Positions 16,633 to 25,912 of a DNA stretch of 64,000 bases are shown piece by piece (positions within the stretch are counted from its first letter, which is position 1; each line of letters starts with the position of its first letter). Both the position numbers and the translations under genes were made by a program. The DNA lies in contig NZ_CP020991.1 in NCBI RefSeq assembly GCF_002874775.1, positions 1,245,225 through 1,309,224 on the forward strand. Direction: 5' to 3'. A model generated the notes under the pieces. It did no database searches. It saw nothing but the letters and a program-made list of their open reading frames with translations, and was not told where the DNA came from. This stretch comes from Monoglobus pectinilyticus (GTDB lineage Bacteria > Bacillota > Clostridia > Monoglobales > Monoglobaceae).

Positions 16633-17274
16633 ATGAAATATATTATATTTGATATGGACGGGGTTATAGTGAATTCCGAACCTGTCATTATGAAAGCGGC
16701 GCTTGACGCTCTTAAGACCGGCGGAATAGAAGCGTCTGAAGAAGATTTTATACCTTATATCGGAGCCGGCGAAGAGCATTTTATAATTGAGCCGTGCAAA
16801 AGGGCGAATAAAGCGGAACTGACAGAAAAAATAATGGATGATATGTTTAGAAATTTTGAACAAAACATCAAAGAAATGAAGGTTTTCCCATCAGCAAAGC
16901 CGCTTATCGAAAAACTGAAAAATTTGGGATACACGCTGGCGCTTGTGAGCAGCGCAGCGGAAAGAAAGCTTATGGCCTCGCTAAAAGCCGCCGAGATTGA
17001 CCCGTCGGTTTTTACGGTTATACTTTCAGGCAATGATGTGACAGAGAAGAAACCGTCTCCTGCTCCTTATTTGCTTGCGGCCGATAAGCTGGGCGCTGAC
17101 CCAGCTGAGTGCTTGGTTATCGAGGACGCTTTAAGCGGAGTAAAATCGGCAAAGGCTGCAGGAATGCAGTGCGCCGCGGTCACAACCTCATTTAGTGAAG
17201 AGAAGTTAAAGTCAGCCGGAGCGGATTATGTGACTGGAGATATAATAGATATATTAAGTTTACTGAACGGATAA
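16633..17274 (+). CDS. HAD-superfamily hydrolase, beta-phosphoglucomutase-like
   Basis: This 213-residue HAD subfamily IA protein has the catalytic DMDG motif at its start (nucleophile Asp7, acid/base Asp9). Also present are the cap-type insertion, motif II VSSAA, motif III Lys in EKKPSPAPY and motif IV IEDALSGVKSAKAAGM. The family includes beta-phosphoglucomutases and sugar-phosphate phosphatases. Given the nearby amylase, a maltose-derived sugar phosphate is possible but unproven. The TTG-starting extension at 16621 is itself the TTGGAGG ribosome binding site. addB follows after 12 bases. Confidence 0.85.
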   Translation: MKYIIFDMDGVIVNSEPVIMKAALDALKTGGIEASEEDFIPYIGAGEEHFIIEPCKRANKAELTEKIMDDMFRNFEQNIKEMKVFPSAKPLIEKLKNLGYTLALVSSAAERKLMASLKAAEIDPSVFTVILSGNDVTEKKPSPAPYLLAADKLGADPAECLVIEDALSGVKSAKAAGMQCAAVTTSFSEEKLKSAGADYVTGDIIDILSLLNG

Positions 17275-17286
17275 AAGGGTGATTTT

Positions 17287-20200
17287 GTGTTTAAAACAGT
17301 GTATGGAACGGCTCGTGCGGACAGCGGCGGTTATTTGTTTGAAAGCGTCAGGGCGAATATAAAAAATGGAATAAAGTCATATCTTCTCGTTCCGGAGCAG
17401 TTTTCTGTTTTTACCGAACGCAAAGTTATAGAAACTTTGGGCGTTAAGGCTCAGACTTTGGCAGAAGTGCTAACCTTTTCAAGGCTTTCAAATCTTGTGC
17501 TCAGCAGCCTGGGGCCTCTCAGACTGAGATACATAGACGGAGCAGGCAGAGAAATTCTTGCTGGCAGAGCTTTGCAGCTTATAGAAGATAAACTGCAGTA
17601 TTTTAAATCAAATGTTCATCAGAGAGGATTTTCAAGTCTGATGGCGGGGCTTGTGTCGGAGTTTAAACGGTATGGTCTGAGTTTTGAAAGTCTGCAGACT
17701 GTTTCCGAAAAGGTAGAGAAAGATGAGTTTAAACGAAAGCTGGAAGACTTGGCTTTGTTTTATGATACATACAGCAGATTAATCAACGAAAATAATTCTG
17801 ACGCGGAGGATAATCTGTCAATAATACTCCCTAAAATAAAAGACTTTGAAATTGAAACGGACTCGTGTCTGTTTATAACCGAATTTAAGAGTTTTACGCC
17901 TCTGGAGTGTCAAGTGCTGCAGGAACTGATGAAGAAGATGAGTAACACAGTTCTGTTTTTAAGATGCAATGACCTTGTTCATCCGGACAGTATTTTCAGT
18001 TCGGCGTCTTTGACATACAAACAGCTTGCGGAAACCGCTGAAGCGTGCGGGATTGAGGTCAGCAAGCCTGAGATTTTGCCGGTCAAAGACGGCGGAAAAT
18101 CTGACCTTATATTTTTGCAGGACAACTATTTTAATATAAACCCTGAAAAATATGACGGAAGCCCGGAAAATATCTTTATATATTCACCGGAAAATCATTT
18201 TGACGAGGTGGAACAGACCGCGTCAATTATACATAGACTGTGCAGGATTAAAGGCTATAAGCAAAGCGACTTTTTGATATTGGCAAGGGATACAGATGTG
18301 TATTCCAGAATCATGCCTCTCGTATTTGATAAACTCGGTATAAATGTGTTTTTAGACAAGCGGCGCAGCATTCTTGAAAATCCATATTTAAGATGTATTT
18401 CAAGCATGCTTGAAATACTTGCCTATGGGTTTTCTTATGACAGGGTTATGGAAATAGGGCGGAGCGGATTCGCCGGAGTCAGCAATGAAGAAGAGCTGGA
18501 TGTTTTTGAAAATTATCTGCTTTCTGTCAACCCCAGCCACGCGATGTGGAATGATGAAAATGAGTGGACGTATAATCCAGATAAGCGCGCTTATGACATT
18601 GATAGTATAAACCGAATAAAAAGCGTGATGTTAGCTCCGATTTTTGAGTTGAAACATTCAATAAGGGGACGTAAAAAGGCCAGTGAAATTACCGAAGCGG
18701 TTTTTAAGTATATGGAAAGATGCCGTCATCAAGAGATAATGCGTGATATATGCAAAGAGTATTCGGATAATGGTATGGTATATCTTGCTGAAGAATATAG
18801 GCGCACATGGAACAGCGTGGTGTCGGTGCTTGACAGAATCTCTGAAATTATGGGCGGTGAGCTTATAACGTATGAGAAGTTTTATGATTTGTTTATATCG
18901 GCCTGCGGCGGAATAAAAATAGGAATATCTCCTCAGACGATTGACGGCGCAGTGTTCAGCAAAATAGATATGTTCAGAAACACTGATGCGAAGGTGGTTA
19001 TAGTCCTTGGGGTAACAGACGGTGTTTTCCCTAGAGGTTATGGAAACGAGGGTATACTGACGGATGCGGAGAGAGAAGCGCTGAGGGAATACGGCATTGA
19101 TTTGGCAATGACAGCGTCAGAAAAGTCTCATGACGAGCAGCTTTTGGTATATAATGTTTTATCATCCCCATCTGACGAATTATATTTGCTTGCTCCAAAG
19201 TCCTCTGACGATGGAGAAAGTCTTTTCCCGTCTAAAATTATAACCAAAATTGAGAATGAGCTTTTTGATATGGAAAGAGAAAATGTGAATGACGATAGCG
19301 AAGAGCTGCCGGAGGGTAAAGAACCGGTATTTTTGGCGCTTGAATCCGAATTTATTAGATGCTGCGGAGATGTAGGCAAATTTGCACCAAAGTGGCGTGC
19401 AGTCTATGATTTTTATGCTGAGGATGAAAAGTACGGCGCACGGCTCGCTGACTTTGCAGAGAGGCTGAAAGCCGCCGAAAGCGGTTATGAAATACTGTCC
19501 AAAAATTCGGTCGCAAAACTGTACGGCAGAGAAATAATGCTGAGCGCTTCCAAAATGGAAAAGTATAACAGCTGCGCTTTCTCTTATTTTATGAGATATG
19601 GTCTGCTGGCTAAACCAAGAGACATTGCGGTTTTTGATCCGCTGAGTATGGGCGATATACTCCATAAATCATTAGAACGGTTTTTCTCCTCAAAAAATGA
19701 CGCTGTCTATGAGTCAATAACACGGGAACAGTGCGAGACGGAGATGCGGAACATAGTGGGTGAAATAGCCACGGGAAACGAAGAGGTTATGTATAAAAAC
19801 TCAGCTTACTATAAGTATTTGGTTATGCGTATGACCGGTATCGCCTCAACAACTGCGTGGGAAACGGTGAAATTTTTCAGGGAATCCGAATTCCGTCCAT
19901 ATGGTTTTGAAATAAGAATCGGAGAAAACGGTGATATTCCACCGCTTAAGATAGAGACTAGGAACGGAACCGCTTATGTGGAAGGTTTTATCGACAGAGC
20001 GGACAGTGCGGTAATCGGTGGAAAACGATATATCAGCGTGGTGGATTATAAGTCATCAGCAAAGAAACTGGATAAAGAACTGGCGGACGCCGGTGTGAGA
20101 TTTCAGCCTCTTGTGTATACAAACGCTGTCTGTGAGCAGAGTGAAACCGAGCCTGCGGCTATGCTTTATCTGCAGATGAACGATCCTATAATAGACGAAT

Positions 20201-20517
20201 CCAAAGCAGCGACGGATGAAGCTTTTGAAACCGAGGTCCACAGAAACGTCAGCGCAAACGGTTGGGTTGTGGACGATGGAGAGGTAAATAAAGCGTTTGA
20301 TAAGAACTATGGCAGCAAGAAATGTTATATGTCACCGAAATGCGGAATACCGCCGGATGAAATGCAAAAACGGCTCAAAAGAGCCGAAGAAAAAATTGTA
20401 GAGTCAGCCGAAGGTATACTGGCCGGAGAGATTTCGGTCAGTCCGTACAAAAAAAGAGGGTTTGACCCATGTGCCTATTGCGATTACAGCGGAATATGCG
20501 GAAAAAATAATAGTTAA
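17287..20517 (+). CDS. addB: ATP-dependent nuclease subunit AddB
   Basis: This 1076-residue protein resembles AddB, the partner of AddA in the RecBCD-like AddAB helicase-nuclease that resects double-strand breaks. It has a helicase-like fold with inactive features, the segments FRNTDAKVVIVLGVTDGVFP and RRSILENPYLRC, and a C-terminal RecB-type nuclease with VVDYKSS (Asp920, Lys922). The iron-sulphur cluster cysteines are present: Cys763, then Cys1062, Cys1065 and Cys1071. The usual N-terminal Walker A reads YGTARADSGG, without the GKT/S. addA, normally adjacent, is not in the window. The start is a GTG after AAGGGTG. Confidence 0.88.
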   Translation: MFKTVYGTARADSGGYLFESVRANIKNGIKSYLLVPEQFSVFTERKVIETLGVKAQTLAEVLTFSRLSNLVLSSLGPLRLRYIDGAGREILAGRALQLIEDKLQYFKSNVHQRGFSSLMAGLVSEFKRYGLSFESLQTVSEKVEKDEFKRKLEDLALFYDTYSRLINENNSDAEDNLSIILPKIKDFEIETDSCLFITEFKSFTPLECQVLQELMKKMSNTVLFLRCNDLVHPDSIFSSASLTYKQLAETAEACGIEVSKPEILPVKDGGKSDLIFLQDNYFNINPEKYDGSPENIFIYSPENHFDEVEQTASIIHRLCRIKGYKQSDFLILARDTDVYSRIMPLVFDKLGINVFLDKRRSILENPYLRCISSMLEILAYGFSYDRVMEIGRSGFAGVSNEEELDVFENYLLSVNPSHAMWNDENEWTYNPDKRAYDIDSINRIKSVMLAPIFELKHSIRGRKKASEITEAVFKYMERCRHQEIMRDICKEYSDNGMVYLAEEYRRTWNSVVSVLDRISEIMGGELITYEKFYDLFISACGGIKIGISPQTIDGAVFSKIDMFRNTDAKVVIVLGVTDGVFPRGYGNEGILTDAEREALREYGIDLAMTASEKSHDEQLLVYNVLSSPSDELYLLAPKSSDDGESLFPSKIITKIENELFDMERENVNDDSEELPEGKEPVFLALESEFIRCCGDVGKFAPKWRAVYDFYAEDEKYGARLADFAERLKAAESGYEILSKNSVAKLYGREIMLSASKMEKYNSCAFSYFMRYGLLAKPRDIAVFDPLSMGDILHKSLERFFSSKNDAVYESITREQCETEMRNIVGEIATGNEEVMYKNSAYYKYLVMRMTGIASTTAWETVKFFRESEFRPYGFEIRIGENGDIPPLKIETRNGTAYVEGFIDRADSAVIGGKRYISVVDYKSSAKKLDKELADAGVRFQPLVYTNAVCEQSETEPAAMLYLQMNDPIIDESKAATDEAFETEVHRNVSANGWVVDDGEVNKAFDKNYGSKKCYMSPKCGIPPDEMQKRLKRAEEKIVESAEGILAGEISVSPYKKRGFDPCAYCDYSGICGKNNS

Positions 20518-20778
20518 AATATGCGGGCGGTTTGGCATATCTTTACGAGCCGAATTTGCTCGCTTTTTGCTGAATAATATTTGCAAACTTTATTTCGCTC
20601 AAGTATACCCTGCGGAAACAATTGAGTAATTTCAGTGTAATATACCTGTAATAAATTTAGGGATGTTTCACAAATTTTCAGTAGCGGCATACGTTTTTAC
20701 TGAAGCTTAATGTAAACATTACAAAAATATTGCTAAAATTATTTTTTGCGGACAAATGATTATTGGCTAGAATTAGGA
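20518..20778. other. Intergenic region after addB
   Basis: No gene is visible. A CGAGC...GCTCG-like hairpin near 20546-20562 (read on the minus strand it is followed by GTAAAG) may be a very diverged member of the dispersed hairpin family. The rest is AT-rich. Confidence 0.4.
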
Positions 20779-20807
20779 TTGACTTTTTAATCAAAAGGTT
20801 GTTTAAT
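20779..20807 (+). promoter_or_regulatory. Probable promoter of the HPr-like gene
   Basis: TTGACT (20779-20784) and TTTAAT (20802-20807) are 17 bases apart. A short GACAGG/CCTGTC hairpin lies in the leader around 20841-20856, before the AGGAGGG ribosome binding site. Confidence 0.55.
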
Positions 20808-20883
20808 AGAGATACAAAAAATAAAATCATCAAGTTTGAAAGACAGGCAACCCTGTCAGGATAGTACAGGAGGGAAGACAGTT

Positions 20884-21141
20884 ATGAAAGAATTTTCGTA
20901 CACTATCACAAACGAGTATGATTTAGCTGCTAAGCCGGCGTTTGACTTGATAAAGCTTGCCGGAGAGCATGATTGCCGCACGTATGTCGTAAAGAACGAC
21001 CATGCGACCGATATTAAAAAGCTATTTATTCTGCTCAGTATCGGAACAAAATGCGGAGATACTATAAAGTTTGTGACAGACGGCGTTGACGAGAAGTCCG
21101 CTATTGATAAAATCGGAAAATATGTTTCCTGCAATATGTAG
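20884..21141 (+). CDS. HPr-like protein lacking both phosphorylation sites
   Basis: The 85-residue length and pattern match HPr of the sugar phosphotransferase system, and it aligns without gaps to Bacillus HPr from memory. The catalytic region that should read HARPA at 15-19 is AAKPA, so His15 is Ala. The regulatory Ser46 position is Lys (IKKLF). The later LSIGTKCGDTI matches HPr LSLGI-KGAEI. It cannot carry phosphate in the PTS sense; a regulatory or protein-binding role, loosely like Crh, is possible, although Crh keeps Ser46. AGGAGGG precedes the ATG; an extension to 20836 is rejected. Confidence 0.75.
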   Translation: MKEFSYTITNEYDLAAKPAFDLIKLAGEHDCRTYVVKNDHATDIKKLFILLSIGTKCGDTIKFVTDGVDEKSAIDKIGKYVSCNM

Positions 21142-21180
21142 GTCAATCTTTTAGATAATAAAATCAGCTTAAATCATACT

Positions 21181-21220
21181 AATCTGCCGATTCCGGATTT
21201 CGGGGCCGGCAGATTTTTTA
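21181..21220 (+). terminator. Terminator of the HPr-like gene
   Basis: A nine-bp stem (21181-21189 with 21207-21215) is followed by a T-run on the plus strand. Confidence 0.85.
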
Positions 21221-21222
21221 TG

Positions 21223-21254
21223 TAAAAAAAGACCGCCGCTTAAAGCGGCAGTCT
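21223..21254 (-). terminator. Terminator of the ferredoxin gene
   Basis: A 12-bp stem with one mismatch (21230-21241 with 21243-21254) is followed by a run of T on the minus strand. Confidence 0.85.
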
Positions 21255-21271
21255 GGCAATATTTTATTTAA

Positions 21272-21439
21272 TTATGCCTGAGGAGCGTCAACCGGACATA
21301 CGTTTGCGCAGTTACCGCAGTCAATACATTCGTCAGCATTGATTTCATATTTTGCATCGCCTTCAGAGATACATGAAACCGGACATTCGCTAGCACATAC
21401 ACCGCATTTTATGCAGTCATCATTGATTTGATAAGCCAT
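21272..21439 (-). CDS. 2[4Fe-4S] ferredoxin, clostridial type
   Basis: This 55-residue protein is a classical clostridial ferredoxin. Two CxxCxxCxxxCP motifs are present: Cys9, 12, 15, 19 and Cys38, 41, 44, 48. It shuttles low-potential electrons, for example from pyruvate oxidation to hydrogenases. It lies directly downstream of the hydrogenase block but has its own consensus promoter and terminator. AGAGGTG precedes the ATG. Confidence 0.95.
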   Translation of the reverse strand: MAYQINDDCIKCGVCASECPVSCISEGDAKYEINADECIDCGNCANVCPVDAPQA

Positions 21440-21485
21440 TATAGTCACCTCTCTATGTAAAATTCAAATTTATTCTTACTCTTGC

Positions 21486-21514
21486 ATTATATATCATCAA
21501 AGGTTTTTTGTCAA
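21486..21514 (-). promoter_or_regulatory. Consensus promoter of the ferredoxin gene
   Basis: On the minus strand a TTGACA (21514-21509) and a TATAAT (21491-21486) are 17 bases apart, about 45 bases ahead of the ATG. Confidence 0.88.
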
Positions 21515-21541
21515 GATTTAATTAAGATTTAAGACATTATT

Positions 21542-22993
21542 TTACAGGTTTTTTATAGCGTCTGTAATGCTCTTTTCCATTGCTAACTTTCCATATTTGT
21601 CAACTTCTGTTTTATTCTTAGGTCCGTGAGTCAGACAGCCAGCTCCGCCGATACAGCCCCCCACGCAGGCCATACCCTCAATAAAGTTGATGTTTCCTAT
21701 TCCCTTTGACGCTTTAAGCAGCGCTGTGCGGCATTCGTCAATACCGTCGCATGAAACGGCGTGGAGTTCAAAGTCTCCGTTGCCCTGCTCCTTGAGTGCT
21801 TCCTGAACGGCCTCGGCAAGACCGCCGCAGCGGGCAAATATTCTGCCGTAGTATGACGCGTTGTTGAGCTCTGATTCCTCAAGTTCAGTCAGGTCTATCT
21901 CACGCGCGTCAAATAACGCCTGCAGTTCTTCGAATGTCAGAGCGCTGTCAACATACTCTTTTATACCGTCTTTTCTGATTTCCGCTTTCTTTGCAGTGCA
22001 TGGGCCAATAAATACAACCTTGCAGTCAGGGTCGTTCTTTTTGATATACTTGGCTATAGCCGCCATAGGCGACGGATTGTGTGAAATGTTCTCTTTAAGC
22101 ATCGGGAAGTTTTTCTCCACAAATTCCACAAAGGCCGGACAGCAGGAACTTGTTAAAAATCCCTTCTCCGCTAATTCTTTAGCTTCATCATAAGCTACCA
22201 TATCAGCGCCCAAAGCTGCTTCTACAACATTATGGAAGCCCAGCCTCTTGATTCCGGTAACCACTTGACCAAGCTTAATATTAGCATATGAGAACTGACC
22301 CGAAATAGAAGGGGCCACAACCGCATAAAGCTTTACCTTGTCGTCGTTGGCGTATTTTTTCAGCATCTCCACAACTTCAACTATGTAGGATTTGTCAGTT
22401 ATCGCGCCCCATGGACATTGATATACGCAGGCTCCGCAGTTGATACATTTGCTGTCGTCAATAACAGCGGCGTGATCTTCGTTCATGCTTATTGCCTTAA
22501 CCTTGCAGGCTTTAACGCATGGTCTTTCGGTGTGTATAATAGCGCTGTACGGGCAAACTTTAGCGCACATTCCGCACTGCACACATTTGTCTTTGTCGAT
22601 ATGCGCTTTCTGATTTTCGTCAAAGGTGATAGCTCCGCGTTTGCACACGTCCTCGCACCTATGAGCCAAACAGCCGCGGCACATGTGTGTAACTTCGTAG
22701 CCGGCAACAGGACACTCGTCGCAGGCAATGTCCAGAACCTCAATTATGTTGTCAACATTTTTATGTCCGCCTCCGGCCATACCGATTCTCTCGCCCACTA
22801 TAGCTCTTTCCTTGTAAATACAGCAGCGCATTGTGGCTTTGTCCTTTACAATAGTTTTGGCTATGTCGTTAAAGCTGGTGACTAGGTTGTCGTCGTCATA
22901 TGTATGTCTTGCCACCTCTCGAAGAACCTTATATTTTAAGTATTGAACCTTAGTATCAAATTTTTTGAGTATAGGTTTGTTTTGGTTGTTCAT
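21542..22993 (-). CDS. [FeFe]-hydrogenase, monomeric, group B-like
   Basis: This 483-residue enzyme couples ferredoxin to H2 production or uptake. The N-terminal half has many cysteines for [4Fe-4S] clusters: CDECP, CRGCLAHRCEDVC, CVQCGMCAKVCP and CINCGACVYQCP. The H-cluster domain follows with TSSCCPAFVEFV (motif 1), FIGPCTAKKAEI (motif 2) and EGMACVGGCIGGAGC (motif 3). The motif 1 and 2 wording is closer to group B enzymes than to the common group A; this subgroup call is from memory. It follows the phosphatase gene by 62 bases, consistent with cotranscription. Confidence 0.9.
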   Translation of the reverse strand: MNNQNKPILKKFDTKVQYLKYKVLREVARHTYDDDNLVTSFNDIAKTIVKDKATMRCCIYKERAIVGERIGMAGGGHKNVDNIIEVLDIACDECPVAGYEVTHMCRGCLAHRCEDVCKRGAITFDENQKAHIDKDKCVQCGMCAKVCPYSAIIHTERPCVKACKVKAISMNEDHAAVIDDSKCINCGACVYQCPWGAITDKSYIVEVVEMLKKYANDDKVKLYAVVAPSISGQFSYANIKLGQVVTGIKRLGFHNVVEAALGADMVAYDEAKELAEKGFLTSSCCPAFVEFVEKNFPMLKENISHNPSPMAAIAKYIKKNDPDCKVVFIGPCTAKKAEIRKDGIKEYVDSALTFEELQALFDAREIDLTELEESELNNASYYGRIFARCGGLAEAVQEALKEQGNGDFELHAVSCDGIDECRTALLKASKGIGNINFIEGMACVGGCIGGAGCLTHGPKNKTEVDKYGKLAMEKSITDAIKNL

Positions 22994-23055
22994 ATATAAT
23001 CCTCCCGTTTTTACTCGGCTGATACTGATTTTAGCCGGATAATAAATCTATATAT

Positions 23056-24225
23056 CTAAAAATAATTAACAGTCACGGTTTTTCCCATGTCTTCTAAACA
23101 TTGTCTCAGTTCGTCGACTATTTTAAGTTTTATGCTGAAAGAAATATTTAAATTCGCGTCCTGATGGGCGTCGTTCTGAGCCTTGCCGACAAACAGGTTT
23201 ATGTCGGTTGCTTCTTTAAACAGGAGCCGGGCTATTTCACTCGCTCCGTCCTTTTGTTTTCCCCACTTTTCAAATAGGGAATTGTCTTCAAGATAATTTT
23301 TTGCGTAATCCAAAACCCTGGCTATCGTTATAACCCCTTCAGTCACTAAGTCCACACCCTCGATTGAGGCTGTCGGTGGAATAGAAGGATCGCTGTAGTC
23401 AGGAGCGGCCACTATTTCTTTACCCAAATATCGGGCCGTAATTTTAGAGGTCGTGCCGCCGCATACCACATGACGCCCCTGTTTTGAGAAGAACAGAGCC
23501 ATCACCTTATTGTCGTCTTCCGGGTGCTCCGGAGGTCCGAACAAAAGGTTGCAGGTCTTGCGCTTCCGAATCTGAACTGCGGCAACAGTTGTGTCGTCTC
23601 CTGGCTCTGAAGCGTAAAGACGGTTGCATTCGTCCGCTATTTCGGAAGCTATAATCTTTGCGGTCTGCTTGTAGTTGTAGTTCGCCTCAACATAGGCTAT
23701 GATGTTTTCCCTCTGCCAGCCATAGTTTAAGACGCGCTCAACCCCGGCGTATATTGCACCGTCGCTCATCATTATAAAAACGTCGTCAAGCTCAACGGGT
23801 ATTTTAGTCTCATAAATCTTTTTCCCCTCAATAATCCTTTCAGTCATGGGATATTCGCAGTTCTTCCCTTTTCTGAGCAGTATAACAAGCGGATTGTCAA
23901 ATTGGATTATCTCGGCTTCAGTGTTCCCGGTGAACCTCATAATAGTAAAGGTCGAATAGGCCACGCCGCGTTTTTTGCAGACAGGCAGTGTAGCGGCAAC
24001 GGTCGAAACACATTCATCAATACTCATATTCTCCGCCATCATGGTGGAGATTATTTTAGAGGTAAGCGTTGAGAGAATATTGGCCTTTACTCCGCTGCCC
24101 AAACCGTCTGCGAGCACCACAATCAACTCGTCCTCATGGCGCACGATTTCAACCATATCGCCGCAAAGTTCCTCTCCAACATGGTTAAGGCTGACATAGC
24201 CGACATCGGCAAATAAATCATTCAT
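23056..24225 (-). CDS. SpoIIE/PP2C-type serine phosphatase
   Basis: This 389-residue soluble phosphatase has a PP2C-like SpoIIE catalytic fold in the first 220 residues, with metal-binding Asp in VVLADGLGSGVKAN and IMMSDGAIYAG and in EPGDDTTVAAV. A C-terminal region of about 170 residues is specific to proteins found next to sensory hydrogenases. Its start overlaps the end of the hydS-like gene by eight bases, so translation is coupled. The context suggests it relays a hydrogen or redox signal by dephosphorylating a Ser/Thr protein. The target is unknown. Confidence 0.85.
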   Translation of the reverse strand: MNDLFADVGYVSLNHVGEELCGDMVEIVRHEDELIVVLADGLGSGVKANILSTLTSKIISTMMAENMSIDECVSTVAATLPVCKKRGVAYSTFTIMRFTGNTEAEIIQFDNPLVILLRKGKNCEYPMTERIIEGKKIYETKIPVELDDVFIMMSDGAIYAGVERVLNYGWQRENIIAYVEANYNYKQTAKIIASEIADECNRLYASEPGDDTTVAAVQIRKRKTCNLLFGPPEHPEDDNKVMALFFSKQGRHVVCGGTTSKITARYLGKEIVAAPDYSDPSIPPTASIEGVDLVTEGVITIARVLDYAKNYLEDNSLFEKWGKQKDGASEIARLLFKEATDINLFVGKAQNDAHQDANLNISFSIKLKIVDELRQCLEDMGKTVTVNYF

Positions 24226-25900
24226 CTTTATTCAAAGTCTCCTTAAGCTTGGTTAAAGCGATTTTGGTTTCGGCGGTAGTCTCGCCGAGGAGAGAGGCTA
24301 TTTCCTGAGCGACTCGCATCTGTTTTTCAACAACCTTATCAGTAATTTCAATGGCGCTCATGCTTTGCTCGGCCTTTTTCTCCCTCATAATCTCCTCTTC
24401 TGTAACATCCTTCATTATGCTCATTATAATGTTATATTCAGGGTCATATATTATAGTCTCGTCAACGTATTTTTTGTACTCGCTCAGATATTTCCGTTTG
24501 GGTTCAGAATCCTTTTTGTTTTCAGTCATTGCTATCATATAATCTGTCGGATTCAGTATCCTTACAACAGGCTCGCCCATAATATCATTTGCGTTTTTTA
24601 TATTCATTATTTCTAACGCTGATTTGTTTATCTGCTGTATCTCTAAACTGTCATTTAAAACAACAATGCCGTTCGGCGTATTGTTGATTATGGTGTCTGA
24701 GAAAGACTCGGCCTTTTCCTTCAAAAATGGCAGACACATATTCATGTCAGCCTTGCCGTTCAGCACGGCTACGGCCTTTTCACGGCAGGTGGGGTAACCG
24801 CAGCTGCCGCAGTTAAGTTCCTGCTCTTTTGTTTTCTTTCCCATTTGGTGCAGAATTTCCTCAATAGCAGAACTTCCCGGCATTACTTTTTTTATGTATT
24901 CCGCGTCAAACACTTTCTTGATTCCGTTCTCGGGCTGCTTAACATCAAAATCTGTTCTGCCGGCAGTCTTTCCGATAGTGAGACAACTGCTGACATGGAA
25001 AATGTTGTCATGTTTCATAACCGGTCCGCCTATACAGCTGCTGTCACAGGCGCTCATTTCAACAAAGCAGTTCTCAATATTACCGTCGCGTATATCCTCA
25101 AGCGCGTTCATGCAGTCTTCTATTCCGTCAACGCTGAAATATGAAAAATCATCGTCTATATCCATGCTTTCAATAATTCCGCCCCTGGTGGGGAACCAGC
25201 GCGCGCGTCCGCCCCCGGTCAAGTCTTCTTGTGAAAAGTCGAACTCAACTCCGCTTTCAGCCATCCAGTCGTTAAGCTCGTCAAAAGTCAGGGCGCAGTC
25301 CACATAGTCAGGGTATTTATCAACCTCATCCTTTTTAGAAATACAAGGGCCGATAAAAACCACTTTTGCGCCTGGATGCTGATTTTTAATAAGCTGTCCG
25401 TGCGCCTGCATCGGTGATATAACGTTAGCTAGGTATGGCAGAACATCGGGATAGTGCTTTTGTATAAGAGTGTTAACGCTGTGGCAGCACGAGGAGATTA
25501 TAACGCTCTGCTTTCTGTTTTCTATAAGCTTTTCATATTCTCTCTTGACAATGGTTGCACCTACAGCGGTTTCCCCAGCGTCTTTAAAGCCGAGTTTTTT
25601 TAATGCGCTTCTCATTATCTCTATGTTAATGCCCTTATAATTTGCTATATATGACGGCGCGACTGAGGCGTATACTTCATCGCCTCTGTCGATAAACCCT
25701 TTTGCGGACGGAGTATCTTCTCGAAGTCTTTTGGCGTTCTGAGGGCAGTTAACATAACACCGTCCGCAGAGAATACATTCATTGGGAATAATCTCGGCGT
25801 GCCCTTCCACGACCTTTATTGACTTCATCGGACAGAATCTAACGCATTTATAACAATTTTTACAGTTTGATTTTTCAAGCTGTATACAATTTTTTTGCAT
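24218..25900 (-). CDS. Sensory [FeFe]-hydrogenase with PAS domain (HydS-like)
   Basis: The 560-residue protein begins with two [4Fe-4S] motifs (CKNCYKCVRFCP, CILCGRCYVNCP). An H-cluster domain has SSCCHSVNTL, FIGPCISKKDEV and FVEMSACDSSCIGGP. An Fe-S segment CGSCGYPTC follows (about residues 375-385), and then a PAS domain (about 400-510) with NTPNGIVVLND. The H-cluster motifs differ from catalytic enzymes (His after SSCC, MSAC in motif 3). This is the design of group C/D hydrogenases proposed to sense H2 or redox state. It is followed by the phosphatase that could pass the signal on. Confidence 0.88.
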   Translation of the reverse strand: MQKNCIQLEKSNCKNCYKCVRFCPMKSIKVVEGHAEIIPNECILCGRCYVNCPQNAKRLREDTPSAKGFIDRGDEVYASVAPSYIANYKGINIEIMRSALKKLGFKDAGETAVGATIVKREYEKLIENRKQSVIISSCCHSVNTLIQKHYPDVLPYLANVISPMQAHGQLIKNQHPGAKVVFIGPCISKKDEVDKYPDYVDCALTFDELNDWMAESGVEFDFSQEDLTGGGRARWFPTRGGIIESMDIDDDFSYFSVDGIEDCMNALEDIRDGNIENCFVEMSACDSSCIGGPVMKHDNIFHVSSCLTIGKTAGRTDFDVKQPENGIKKVFDAEYIKKVMPGSSAIEEILHQMGKKTKEQELNCGSCGYPTCREKAVAVLNGKADMNMCLPFLKEKAESFSDTIINNTPNGIVVLNDSLEIQQINKSALEIMNIKNANDIMGEPVVRILNPTDYMIAMTENKKDSEPKRKYLSEYKKYVDETIIYDPEYNIIMSIMKDVTEEEIMREKKAEQSMSAIEITDKVVEKQMRVAQEIASLLGETTAETKIALTKLKETLNKDE

Positions 25901-25912
25901 GATTACACATCC

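Noticed and set aside
20546-20562. Another copy of the dispersed hairpin element after addB
   Set aside because: The stem is imperfect and the left flank is absent, so the resemblance is too weak to count.
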